DNA from: Polyangiaceae bacterium
GTDB taxonomy: Bacteria > Myxococcota_A > Polyangia > Polyangiales > Polyangiaceae
Assembly (NCBI GenBank): GCA_016712345.1
Contig: JADJRH010000001.1
Span: 4,402,001 to 4,466,000, forward strand
Length of the DNA: 64,000 nucleotides
Direction of reading: 5' to 3'
Shown: positions 18,445 to 26,156 of the stretch, piece by piece
How the letters are laid out: the number at the start of each line of letters is the position of its first letter
Numbering within the stretch: position 1 is the stretch's first letter
Program-made: the position numbers and the translations under genes
The notes under the pieces: generated by a model
The model's input: the letters and a program-made list of their open reading frames with translations, nothing else
What the model was told of the DNA's origin: nothing
The model's database searches: none

Positions 18445-18659
18445 CGACAAACCTCCACATCTCAATCTGTAAATCTAACCATCCCATTCCCCGCTCGATC
18501 TACTCAAATGAGCCTCTACCTTACGGGTAGACCAGTGCTGGGCCTCCCGCCCGCGCCGGCGAGCACGCGAGTCTGCGAGCGCGCGCAAGCTGGCCGGGCT
18601 TGGGAGCAGAGGAGGCGCGCAGGCGCGGAGCGCCGAGCACACGGCCGGTGGTGGGCAGG
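18445..18659 (+). repeat. Cassette-junction palindromic repeat, copy 4
   Basis: About 215 bp, sharing the extended upstream block with copy 2 (CACATCTCAATCTG). The short inverted repeat has drifted (GATCTACTC and GGGTAGACC), and GGGAGGCC at the foot of the hairpin is changed to GGGAGCAG, breaking the outer stem. It ends at GGTGGTGGGCAGG, followed at once by toxin-tail sequence instead of pretoxin sequence. Confidence 0.85.
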
Positions 18660-18701
18660 TCTCTTGTCAGGTTCGGGGAGATGGAGGTAATGATTTGGTG
18701 A
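18660..18701 (+). pseudogene. Last codons of a deleted Rhs toxin tip
   Basis: Directly after repeat copy 4, one frame reads ...LVRFGEMEVMIW followed by TGA (18699-18701), overlapping the ATG of the next gene. Ending in I-W with a coupled downstream start copies the ends of the full-length toxin (...FTIFW) and orphan tip 1 (...VPFIW). The rest of the toxin and pretoxin is absent, so the repeat has removed nearly the whole tip. Confidence 0.55.
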
Positions 18702-18949
18702 TGGTGGACGAAGTGCGAACAACAGCGGGTGAGGCGCTTATTCTTTACCAAGTCAGGAAACAAACCCTGATAACCGCTGGAGTTGACTTCAAGGGTGTTG
18801 ACGCTCTGCTGGCGTTCCTCCAAAGTTGTCCATCAGATGATCCGCTGCGTCCGGCCTGCTTCATTGGTCCCCGTCAGGCGTTTGTTGTGTTTATCAACCA
18901 AGGCGGCAGAGCGATCGGGTGCATTCAGGTTGAGAAGGGTATAGGCTAA
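18701..18949 (+). CDS. Retained immunity-like protein of a toxin-less cassette
   Basis: 82 residues from ATG 18701, which overlaps the remnant toxin stop (TGATG). GGAGG at 18683-18687 lies upstream, and GTG 18698 or TTG 18695 in the same frame are possible alternative starts. The protein is small and cytosolic, with strands flanking FKGVDALLAFLQSCPSDDP and ending in FVVFINQGGRAIGCIQVEK. No family recognised. Its position after a repeat copy and a toxin tail makes it the surviving immunity gene of a decayed cassette. Confidence 0.6.
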   Translation: MVDEVRTTAGEALILYQVRKQTLITAGVDFKGVDALLAFLQSCPSDDPLRPACFIGPRQAFVVFINQGGRAIGCIQVEKGIG

Positions 18950-18981
18950 ACATGTGCCGCGCGTAGACAACAGAGGCCGTT

Positions 18982-19290
18982 ATGCAACAATTCGACCTTT
19001 TATTGCTAGTTCCTTTGGCGCAAAAGGTTGCCTTTCGCGACTTCGGAGTGTCTGTTACATCTGAGGAAGTTGAGGTCGTATTGAGGGGCGTGCTTTTTGA
19101 GCCAAAAGATTGTTGGGGCGGACTGCAAATGCAGCTGGTCACCCATGCAGAAGTGGCGAACGTTCTTGCGGCTCATTTGCACGATTGGCTCTGCGAAAGA
19201 ACACAAGGCGACCTAGGCGCCGTGGGGCCGTCCGCTTGGGCCGATTTTGTCTCCTCAACTCAGGATCTGCTGCGCGCTGCGACCGGTTAG
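18982..19290 (+). CDS. Small hypothetical protein, loose immunity-like gene
   Basis: 102 residues from ATG 18982. Cytosolic-looking, no signal or membrane span; LLLLVPLAQKVAFRDFGVSV is followed by an acidic stretch and helical EVANVLAAHLHDWLCE. No family recognised. It lies 32 nt after the preceding immunity-like gene in a row of short same-strand genes without toxins. That layout suggests an immunity gene bank, but nothing in the protein itself proves this. Confidence 0.55.
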   Translation: MQQFDLLLLVPLAQKVAFRDFGVSVTSEEVEVVLRGVLFEPKDCWGGLQMQLVTHAEVANVLAAHLHDWLCERTQGDLGAVGPSAWADFVSSTQDLLRAATG

Positions 19291-19359
19291 ATCGGGACAC
19301 AGATTCTTTACAATCGGGATTTCGTTTGTCTGCTCGACCCATTTACACGGATGTGAATC

Positions 19360-19575
19360 ATGGCATGGACCGCCGATCTGACAAACGACCCACACAATGA
19401 TTTTCGACTCTGTATTGACGTGATGGAAGGTGACAGGCATCGCGCCACGATTAACCGCAATTCAACTGGGCGTCTGGTATTGACTGTATACCCGTCGGAA
19501 AATGGGTCGTTTGATGTTCCAGTGGAATGGCTGAGCGGCATTTTGGCGGCCGCAGAACGTGATCTCACCATCTGA
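19360..19575 (+). CDS. Small hypothetical protein, loose immunity-like gene
   Basis: 71 residues from ATG 19360. Strand-rich N-terminus (DFRLCIDVMEGDRHRATINR, STGRLVLTVYP) and a C-terminal helix VEWLSGILAAAERDL. No family recognised, no export signal. Part of the short-gene row that follows the Rhs cassettes. Without an adjacent toxin its role as immunity protein is only a positional guess. Confidence 0.5.
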   Translation: MAWTADLTNDPHNDFRLCIDVMEGDRHRATINRNSTGRLVLTVYPSENGSFDVPVEWLSGILAAAERDLTI

Positions 19576-19612
19576 CAGTCGGCGAATGGAGCGAGGGCCG
19601 CGGCGAGGATAC

Positions 19613-19681
19613 ATGAAGTTTGAAATGGAAGGCGGTTGCCTTATTCTAGGCGACGTTCGCGGCGAGCAAACAATTGGGTAA
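19613..19681 (+). pseudogene. 5' remnant of a second copy of the tip-2 immunity gene
   Basis: Reads MKFEMEGGCLILGDVRGEQTIG then TAA. It parallels MKLEVEGGRLTLGDARVRY at 16215, and the DNA matches closely for about 50 bases before diverging. Too short to function. It shows that a paralogous immunity gene was truncated here, about 3.4 kb from the intact copy. Confidence 0.7.
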
Positions 19682-19684
19682 GCT

Positions 19685-20323
19685 ATGATTTTATACCGTC
19701 CGGTAGGCATTCAAGAGTTGGTGTTGATTTTTAACTCGGCGCTCCGCGCTTTTCCTCCGCGCCTTCCTGAACAGCCTATTTTTTACCCGGTGCTCACCTT
19801 TGATTATGCGGAGCAAATCGCCTCCCGGTGGAACACCAAAGAGGGGTCGGGCGCGGGGTATGTGACGGAGTTTTTTGTGGAGGATGGGTATGCGAGTCAA
19901 CTGCCTGTCCGGCAGGCAGGCAGCAAACAGCACTTGGAATTTTGGGTAGACGCCGCCGCGCTTGATGAGTTTAATGGGCACATTGTTGGCCAAATTCGGC
20001 TTGTGGCTTGCTATTTTGGGAGCACGTTCACAGGGCTAGTGGAGGGGCATTGGGCGCTTGGTAGAATGAGCGCACGCGACATGTTGGGGCGGCTTGGGCA
20101 GCTTTACAAACACGGTAAACCGGAGTTTGCTGCGGAGGTCGCCGCGAACAAGGCGGCCGTCTTTGTCTATTATCCGTTTTGGGAGCAGTTTATTGCAAAT
20201 GAAGCAAGTTCGCCTGACGTAGAGGTGAGTCAACTGCTCCAATCGGTACGTCAGGTGTGGGAAGGTATACTTCCAGAAATTCCACTTGGGGTTCGGGCGC
20301 GTGAATCGTACCGTCAGACTTGA
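19685..20323 (+). CDS. Uncharacterised protein resembling entries named ADP-ribosylation/crystallin J1
   Basis: 212 residues from ATG 19685. The N-terminal pattern MILYRPVGIQELVLI, AFPPRLPEQPIFYPVL and the later FWVDAAALDEFNGHIVG match a family I recall under the uninformative name ADP-ribosylation/crystallin J1; I recall no experimental function. The second half (RMSARDMLGRLGQLYK onward) looks like a helical extension. A short palindromic insertion-like string (CTGTCCGGCAGGCAGG, near 19905-19922) sits in frame inside the gene. It closes the toxin/immunity region, and a role tied to the ART-like toxins is speculation. Confidence 0.6.
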   Translation: MILYRPVGIQELVLIFNSALRAFPPRLPEQPIFYPVLTFDYAEQIASRWNTKEGSGAGYVTEFFVEDGYASQLPVRQAGSKQHLEFWVDAAALDEFNGHIVGQIRLVACYFGSTFTGLVEGHWALGRMSARDMLGRLGQLYKHGKPEFAAEVAANKAAVFVYYPFWEQFIANEASSPDVEVSQLLQSVRQVWEGILPEIPLGVRARESYRQT

Positions 20324-20547
20324 CGGCAATCAGGCGATAACAGCCACGCGCGCGGCCAGCCAAGCTTGGGATGGTGTGGTTCAACCCGTAGGGCAAGGCG
20401 CCAAACCGCTCAGGCGTTAACGCCCATTTGGGGTAATTCGCTCGGGAAAGGGATGGTCTGCGTCGTCAGGTTCCGTGCTCCGGCTATTTGATAGACCAAT
20501 TTTCTATTTGACACTGTACAATTGATCCGTCATGATTTTACGCAACC

Positions 20548-21799
20548 ATGTATAAGAAAAAGGTGTCCGGGGGAGGGGTTGGTAGGGTTTTGCGGGGGCG
20601 CTCGCAATCACCACACAATAACTTTTTTGCTTATGTTTTCGGTCAAAAAGAGCATGCAGTGGGGTTGCTAAAGGCCATTTTACCGCCTGGTTTAACCGAG
20701 CGACTCAATTGGAGCAAGCTCCGGCGTGAGCCGGTAAGTTATGTGGATTCTCGGCTTCGTTGGCTCCACAGTGACCTTCTGTTTTCAGTGCCAATATTGG
20801 CGACCGGTCAATCCGTGTTGGTGTATGTGCTTGTCGAGCATCAGCGTCGGGCAGATCCACTCATGGCCTTTCGCCTGATGCGTTACATTGCGCGAGTCTG
20901 GGGAGATTACCTAAAGAAGCATAAAAAAACGGCGAAACCGGGGCGTCTGCCATTGGTTGTTCCCGTGGTGATTTATAACGGACGTGAGGCGTGGTCGGTT
21001 GGTCGTTCGTTGCGCGATTGTTTGGATGCGCCGGCTGATTTGGTGGCTGCGGTTGAAGCGTACTTGCCCAAGTTAGAATTTTCGCTGATCCACCTGCAGG
21101 AGAAACGGGCGGCGCACGTGGTCGACGAGTTGTTGACAACCCTCGGGCGCGCTGCGTTGTGGGCAATGGAAGTTGCCGACGATGATGAGCGGGTACTCGC
21201 TGAAATGGGGCGGCTCACGGCGCTGCTCGCTGAAATGACGGAGCAAGCGGATAGTGCGGGTGCGCTCGGCGCATTGTTGAGGTATATTCTGGCAACTCAC
21301 GAGCGGATCGATAAACTCGGTTTGAAAGCGCGTTGTCAGGTGTCTGGGGTAGGTAATGGCCAAAGTGCGTAGTGAGCGACCCAAAGCTAGGGAGGAGGAC
21401 GCAGGAATACTCTGCTATTTTGAGGACGACGACCGACGATTTGGGGCGCGCAGCAGCGCTTTGGCCATTACCAAAAAAGGAGAGCAAATTGTGACGGTTT
21501 ATGAGCAGCTCATCGAAGAAGGCCGCAAAAAAGGGCTGAGAGAGGGCATTGCAAAAGGCGTTGCAAAAGGCGTTGCCCAGGGCCGAGCCGCCATGCTTAT
21601 CGATCAGTTGGCCGCCAAATTCGGTCCGGTGTCGCGCGCGTATAAAACGCGGGTGGAGCACGCCACAGATGCGGAGTTGCTCCTGTGGGGCCGACGGGTG
21701 TTAACGGCCACATCCGTGGAGGACACGTTTGAAGAAAACGACAAGGCCTCTGAGAAATCGCCTGTTCGGGCGCGGCGCTCGGCCAAAAAGCGCGTTTAG
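20548..21799 (+). pseudogene. Frameshifted Rpn-family (PD-(D/E)XK, transposase_31-like) nuclease gene
   Basis: Two overlapping frames make up one family protein. The first (20548-21372) has the N-terminal HNNFFAYVFGQKEHAVGLLKAILPP, the catalytic-region strands SDLLFSV and LVYVLVEHQRRADPLMAFRLMRYI, then VPVVIYNG. The second frame (21356-21799, +1) carries the typical tail VYEQLIEEGRKKGLREGIAKG with repeated KG heptads. The join is scrambled: between 21350 and 21472 a 14-bp inverted repeat (GGTAATGGCCAAAG / CTTTGGCCATTACC) brackets sequence fitting neither half. Rpn proteins promote RecA-independent recombination and can mark mobile regions. As it stands the gene is probably non-functional, unless a frameshift joins the halves. 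Confidence 0.7.
21350..21472. repeat. 14-bp inverted repeat bracketing the Rpn frameshift
   Basis: GGTAATGGCCAAAG at about 21350-21363 and CTTTGGCCATTACC at about 21458-21471, perfect over 14 bp. The 95 bp between them do not fit the Rpn protein in either frame, as though a small element inserted or was rearranged there. Confidence 0.55.
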
Positions 21800-21810
21800 G
21801 GCGCCTGAAA

Positions 21811-22260
21811 TTGAGCCTGATAAACTCTGTGGATGAAGCTTGCCCAGGACTGTCAGAGGTCATCCGCCGATACTCAGCGTTGCCTGCGGGCGCGATCAAA
21901 GAAGTTTGCCCAACGTCGTTTTCCGATCTCCCGTCCGGCTTTTTGTTCGTGCTCGCAACGTGGAGCGGGCAGTCGATAGCTGCATTTCGAAAGCTCACTG
22001 AGCGACTCGCCGGCGCCCCTCAACACCCAAATCTGATGGTATGTGATATGGATGCACTGCCGGCTCACATGAAGGCTGAACTGGTAGGCAACTCAATAGG
22101 TCAAATGGGGGCTCCATTGCATGGGATGGGGGACGCTTTTTTTATCCTCCACAGTAAGGTGGTCTCTCGCGCTCCCGATTTATTAAGGTCCGAATCTTTG
22201 CTCCCACAATGGTTAGATTCGATGATGGCTACTCTACTGAACCTACCCATTACTTATTGA
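21811..22260 (+). CDS. Hypothetical protein, thioredoxin-like look
   Basis: 149 residues from TTG 21811; no better start is visible. The segment SGFLFVLATWSGQSIAAFRKLTERL, followed by NLMVCDMDAL and later GDAFFILHSKVVSR, has the strand-helix-strand rhythm of thioredoxin-like folds, but the Cys pair is absent (WSGQS in its place). Function unknown. It converges with the next minus-strand gene and overlaps its 3' end by 11 nt. It begins only 11 nt after the Rpn tail frame and could be read from the same transcript. Confidence 0.55.
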   Translation: MSLINSVDEACPGLSEVIRRYSALPAGAIKEVCPTSFSDLPSGFLFVLATWSGQSIAAFRKLTERLAGAPQHPNLMVCDMDALPAHMKAELVGNSIGQMGAPLHGMGDAFFILHSKVVSRAPDLLRSESLLPQWLDSMMATLLNLPITY

Positions 22261-23980
22261 GCTGATCATACCCCTTCAGCATCAGCTCGCCGAGCAGTTT
22301 ATACCCCTCGGGGTTGCAGTGCGATTCTAGGTGCTGCAAGACTTTGAGCGGGTCGCTCACGGCCAAAAAGTCGGCCTGAGTATCAATGACAGGAATGCCC
22401 AGCTCGCGCGTGATTTCAAGCACTTTGTCGCGGAAGTGGTGCATGCGTTTCCCCTTGTATTGAAGGTAGAACATGTCGGCCACGTAGACGAAGATAAACT
22501 TACCGCCCGCCGCTTCTACCCGGCTTTTGGCCCGCGCGAGCACCCGCTTAAACAGGGGAAAGTCGGCTTCAACGTTGTAAACGTCTTTTACAAATATAGA
22601 CGTTGCCGCGAATGACAACCTGTCGAGGCGCATCACCGCCGTTGCAGAAGAATGGGTTTCATCCATCACGATGTCGCCCAGCCAACGAGGTGCCGTTTTG
22701 CGCGACAAACCCAATGAAGAAAGCGCTTTTGGCCACGGAGGAGCCAATTCACCAATGCGCTTGGAAAGGGTCATTAGGCCCGCATCCACCTCGGCCTGTC
22801 GAGCGGTTAACTTTTGGGTAAAGCCCTCTTCTTCGAGATACCGCATGAGGAGCGGCATGCGTTTTTCAACATCCAAGTCGCCGAGGTCGTTGTTGTAATA
22901 TACCCAAAACACGGTTTTGGGTTTGCGCGGTAAAATGTACTCTTCGAGCGTGGCCAACTCAATGAGAGGCCCGTTGCCCGCCATGGCCACATTGAGTGTT
23001 TTGGGAAAGCGCTGTCGTATCCAGTGAGCCGCGTTTTCCTCGGCGCCCACGCACGCAGCTTGGGTGAAGGAATCACCAATCAGCCCAACATCAATGGTGT
23101 CTTGGCTCCAAATGCCTTTGGGGTTGTTAAAGCCGTGTTCGTCGCTCTCGTATTCAGCCCATGTTCCGCCCTCGTTGCAATACACAATGTGCTTGTTTGA
23201 TAGGCCGCCGAACGGCAACACCCGCTCTCCGTTCACCTCAATTCCCCATGAGGGGCTCAGTTGATGATTGGCCAGTTCATCGGGCGACAAGCCCCTTGAG
23301 AGATCAAGCACCATCAGCGCACGGGGCTGAAATGACGGGTGGGCGTCCACTCCTTGGGCCCGCTCGTCGTTAATCACTTCCCAAAGAGAGCGATCGTCAA
23401 ATGATCTGCCCTGTTTCTCCGCCATTGTTGCTGCATACGGTCTGTTTCGAGCGATTTTCCACTCAAACCCGTAAATCAGAAAAATGGCAGGAAACACCAC
23501 CATGGCGAGGGTGATTCGCCGAGCCGGCGAGAGCTTGTACGCCGCAATAAAAAGCAGCGCGAGCACGGCGGGCACCACACGAAGCAGAGTTGGCCGATGG
23601 GTGCTGAAGGCGAAAATCACCTGGGAGACGCAGAGAAACGCGGCAACTCCAATGGTGATATTGGCGAATCGCACAGCACGGCGCGACGGTTCCGCTGCTT
23701 GTGCTTCACCGCTTTCGGCTTTTTCGCCCGACTTTTGGGCAGTGGCTTCTTCAGAGTGGGAGTTTGCGTCGGCGCCGTCGGGAGCGGAACTCTCCTCCTT
23801 GGAGGCATCGGACGGGTCACTCGAAGGAGCGGGGTTGTCTTTGGAAGTGTCCACGTGACCATAAGCTAAGGCAAGGCGGCTGCCGCGTGGCAAGCGGAAA
23901 GTCGCAGCGGCCGTCTCGGCGGCATTTCGCAATGAGTTTCGGGCTGTAAAAAGCGGCAAATTGGCGTCATGTGTACTCAT
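22250..23980 (-). CDS. Membrane-anchored SGNH/GDSL-like hydrolase
   Basis: 576 residues. The N-terminus (1-125) is Ala/Ser/Glu-rich and cytosolic-looking, followed by two to three hydrophobic helices (about 130-195, with IGVAAFLCVSQVIFAF and MVVFPAIFLIYGF). The remainder is a globular domain with GDSFT (Ser304) and, at the far end, SHCNPEGY with His554, the Ser and His blocks of SGNH esterases. Proteins of this layout act on polysaccharide or lipid acyl groups at the cell surface (AlgX/DltD-like in outline); the substrate is not evident. Not obviously in an operon. Confidence 0.75.
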   Translation of the reverse strand: MSTHDANLPLFTARNSLRNAAETAAATFRLPRGSRLALAYGHVDTSKDNPAPSSDPSDASKEESSAPDGADANSHSEEATAQKSGEKAESGEAQAAEPSRRAVRFANITIGVAAFLCVSQVIFAFSTHRPTLLRVVPAVLALLFIAAYKLSPARRITLAMVVFPAIFLIYGFEWKIARNRPYAATMAEKQGRSFDDRSLWEVINDERAQGVDAHPSFQPRALMVLDLSRGLSPDELANHQLSPSWGIEVNGERVLPFGGLSNKHIVYCNEGGTWAEYESDEHGFNNPKGIWSQDTIDVGLIGDSFTQAACVGAEENAAHWIRQRFPKTLNVAMAGNGPLIELATLEEYILPRKPKTVFWVYYNNDLGDLDVEKRMPLLMRYLEEEGFTQKLTARQAEVDAGLMTLSKRIGELAPPWPKALSSLGLSRKTAPRWLGDIVMDETHSSATAVMRLDRLSFAATSIFVKDVYNVEADFPLFKRVLARAKSRVEAAGGKFIFVYVADMFYLQYKGKRMHHFRDKVLEITRELGIPVIDTQADFLAVSDPLKVLQHLESHCNPEGYKLLGELMLKGYDQLNK

Positions 23981-24058
23981 GCGCGTGACCCGCGCAAAAT
24001 CGCCGCGCTGAGAGTTGTGCTCCCGGAAACGGCAAAGCAGTGCTAAACGCGGGCCGCA

Positions 24059-25090
24059 ATGCGAGTAGGAATTGTCGGTTATCCGGGTTCAGGAAAGTCC
24101 ACTGTGTTTTCGGCGCTGGCCCCCGGAGGCAAGGCCGACCAAAAAGTGAGCTTTGGCAACATCAAGGTGCCGGACGCTCGGGTTGAAGGGTTGGCCGCGA
24201 TCTTTCATCCGAAGAAAACAACGTTCGCCGAGATCACCTTCATGGACGTGGGCAGCGCCGGCAAAGTGGGCGGTGCGTTTTCGCCCGATGTTCTTCAGAC
24301 AATGCGCAACGTGGACTTGCTCGTGCATGTGGTTCGCGGGTTTGACAATCCCACGTTGCCCACGCCTCCCGATCCCATTCGCGACGAAAAAGCGTTTAAC
24401 GATGAGCTTCTGCTGCTCGATCTCGGCGTGCTCGAAAAGCGCGTGGAGCGCATGAAAAAAGAGCGAAAGCTCGGCGCCGAACTCGATGTGACGCAAAAGT
24501 GTTTGTCGCATCTCGAAGGCGGCGAGCCGTTGCGTACACTTGTGCTCACCGAAGAAGAGCAAAAGGCGCTCGGCCCGGGCATTCAGCTTCTTTCGCAGAG
24601 CCCGCTCATCACGCTCTACAACTTGTCGGAGCAGGCGTGGAGCGACGCGGCAAACGCTGGCCTACGCGAAGTGAAGCGTGGCAAACAAGCCGTGAGCATG
24701 GCCATTTGCGGCGCGATTGAAGCTGAAATTGCGGCAATGCCAACCGAAGAACAAAAGGATTTTCTCGATGGCTTGGGTCTCGGCGAGCCGGCGCGCAACG
24801 TGTTTATCCGCGCAGCCTATGAGATGCTCGACTTGATCAGCTTTCTCACAGCCGGCCCCGACGAGTGTCGTGCGTGGCCCATTCGGCGCGGAACCGTGGC
24901 GCGCAAAGCCGCCGGCAAGGTACACAGCGATATTGAACGCGGGTTTATTCGCGCCGAGATCTATCGTCTCGAAGACCTGAGAGAAGCAAAAACAGAAGCC
25001 GCTCTCAAGTCGCAGGGCAAGATCCGCGTGGAAGGCAAAGAGTACGTGATGCACGACGGCGACGTTGTGAACTTCAGGTTCAACGTTTAG
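24059..25090 (+). CDS. ychF: YchF/Obg-like nucleotide-binding protein (TGS domain), divergent
   Basis: 343 residues, a little shorter than typical YchF (about 363). G1/Walker A GYPGSGKST (residues 7-15) and the family-typical NLSE in place of NKxD (in ITLYNLSEQAW), which favours ATP over GTP in YchF. The C-terminal TGS-like DUF933 region runs from ARKAAGKVHSDIERGFIRAE to GDVVNFRFNV. The G3 box reads DVGSAGKVG instead of the usual DxAG form, and the Gly-rich switch is shortened, so this is a divergent member or paralogue. YchF binds ribosomes and modulates translation and redox stress responses. Transcribed divergently from the SGNH gene with 78 nt between. Confidence 0.85.
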   Translation: MRVGIVGYPGSGKSTVFSALAPGGKADQKVSFGNIKVPDARVEGLAAIFHPKKTTFAEITFMDVGSAGKVGGAFSPDVLQTMRNVDLLVHVVRGFDNPTLPTPPDPIRDEKAFNDELLLLDLGVLEKRVERMKKERKLGAELDVTQKCLSHLEGGEPLRTLVLTEEEQKALGPGIQLLSQSPLITLYNLSEQAWSDAANAGLREVKRGKQAVSMAICGAIEAEIAAMPTEEQKDFLDGLGLGEPARNVFIRAAYEMLDLISFLTAGPDECRAWPIRRGTVARKAAGKVHSDIERGFIRAEIYRLEDLREAKTEAALKSQGKIRVEGKEYVMHDGDVVNFRFNV

Positions 25091-25219
25091 CTGTTCGCGT
25101 TCGCCGCTATTTCCCAGAGTTTTTGTAAATAGTGGGCGCCTTTTTTCTGCCGCCGACAAGGCAGAAAGTGCGCGCGTTCGGCGTTCGAAACGCCGCAACG
25201 CAAGTGTACTCATGGCGCT

Positions 25220-25543
25220 TCACTTTGTCTTGACGGGTACACACGAGCCGCGAAAGCAGAGGAGCGTGGGTTCGCTCGGCGACACGCTCATGTTGGGCAG
25301 CGGGCCACACGCGGCGATGTCTTTGGCCGACTGAAAATTCAAGGCGCGGTTGGAGCAAAGCGCGGCGCGCGGACCTGAGTCACGCCCGTGGAGTTCACAG
25401 TCTTCGTCGGTGCGGCACGGCAGTTCTTCCGCTTCGGGCGACGCCGCGGGTGTACACGCGCAGGTGAGAATGAGCGCGGCGAAAAATGCGACGATTGAGC
25501 GCAGGGAATGAGCTGAGATCTGATCGGTGGCCAATGCGCTCAT
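25220..25543 (-). CDS. Small cysteine-rich lipoprotein
   Basis: 107 residues from ATG 25543. A signal-peptide hydrophobic core (IVAFFAALILT) ends in a lipobox-like LTCAC. The mature part is short and has several cysteines in a pattern CRTDEDCELHG ... LCSNRALNF ... CGPLPN ... LLCFRGSCVP, similar to the small Cys-knot-like repeats found in many secreted myxobacterial proteins. Function unknown. A start at 25585 would only lengthen the cytoplasmic leader. Confidence 0.65.
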   Translation of the reverse strand: MSALATDQISAHSLRSIVAFFAALILTCACTPAASPEAEELPCRTDEDCELHGRDSGPRAALCSNRALNFQSAKDIAACGPLPNMSVSPSEPTLLCFRGSCVPVKTK

Positions 25544-25588
25544 TCTAACCGGATTTCTGTGGGTGCGCTTCGCGGCCCCATTCAACCG

Positions 25589-26119
25589 GACTTCAGCCGC
25601 CTCGCAATGACTTGAGACGCCTCGCCGCCCGACACGTCGTAGTCAACACGGAGTTCCCCAGCGGCGCATGCGCCTCATTCGAACGGCGAGTAACTCGTTG
25701 CGGTTGAGTTGTCGATGCAGCAGAAAAGAGCCCGTTCTGGGAGGTCCGGCGACTTGAGATGTCCATCAGGTCGCCATCCACCGGTCTCGCCGGTCTCTCG
25801 TTTTCGTCGTGGCTGCGCTCGCCACAGAACTCCATCTGGAGAACCCGACGCGCCACGCTGTTCGCTTTTCCGCTTGGCGACGGGCAAGGGTGTCCCAAAC
25901 GTCTCGACAAGACTGGATCCGTGCCTTGCAGAACGTTCCGCTAAAGGGAAGTTACCTAGGAGGCACGGAGATCCACGGAGGTTTTTGTATCTCGGGCTGC
26001 AATCGGCTCGCACAGCCTGTCAGGCTGGGGATCATGGATGATGTGTACCCATTGCGGCCCGACAAACCCCAAACTCCGTGTCCCTCCGTGTCCTCCCGGT
26101 GGTGAAGAGACGTCACAGG
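25589..26119 (-). repeat. Dispersed modular repeat, copy 1 (inverted relative to copies 2 and 3)
   Basis: Read on the minus strand: CCTGTGACGTCTCTTCACCACCGGGAGGACACGG-type start at 26119, a segment containing GGGTACACATCATCC, then CTCCGTGCCTCCTAGG, a ~330-bp core, and an end at TGATTACGA... TCATTGCGAGGCG. The core and right end are almost identical to 51510-51916 in opposite orientation. The left segment is shared with 53764-53945. No transposase and no convincing gene inside; both strands carry only short frames. Confidence 0.85.
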
Positions 26120-26156
26120 TGTCGAAACGCGTCCGGTCGTTGCGTGATGGCGTCAG

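Noticed and set aside
21350..21472. Simple inversion between the 14-bp repeats as the cause of the Rpn frameshift
   Set aside because: Reversing the segment on paper keeps the length, so the downstream tail remains in the wrong frame; inversion alone does not restore the gene.
25593..25910. Genes inside the dispersed repeat (also 51596-51928)
   Set aside because: The same frames recur only because the repeat recurs; no ribosome sites, and the third copy lacks the segment.
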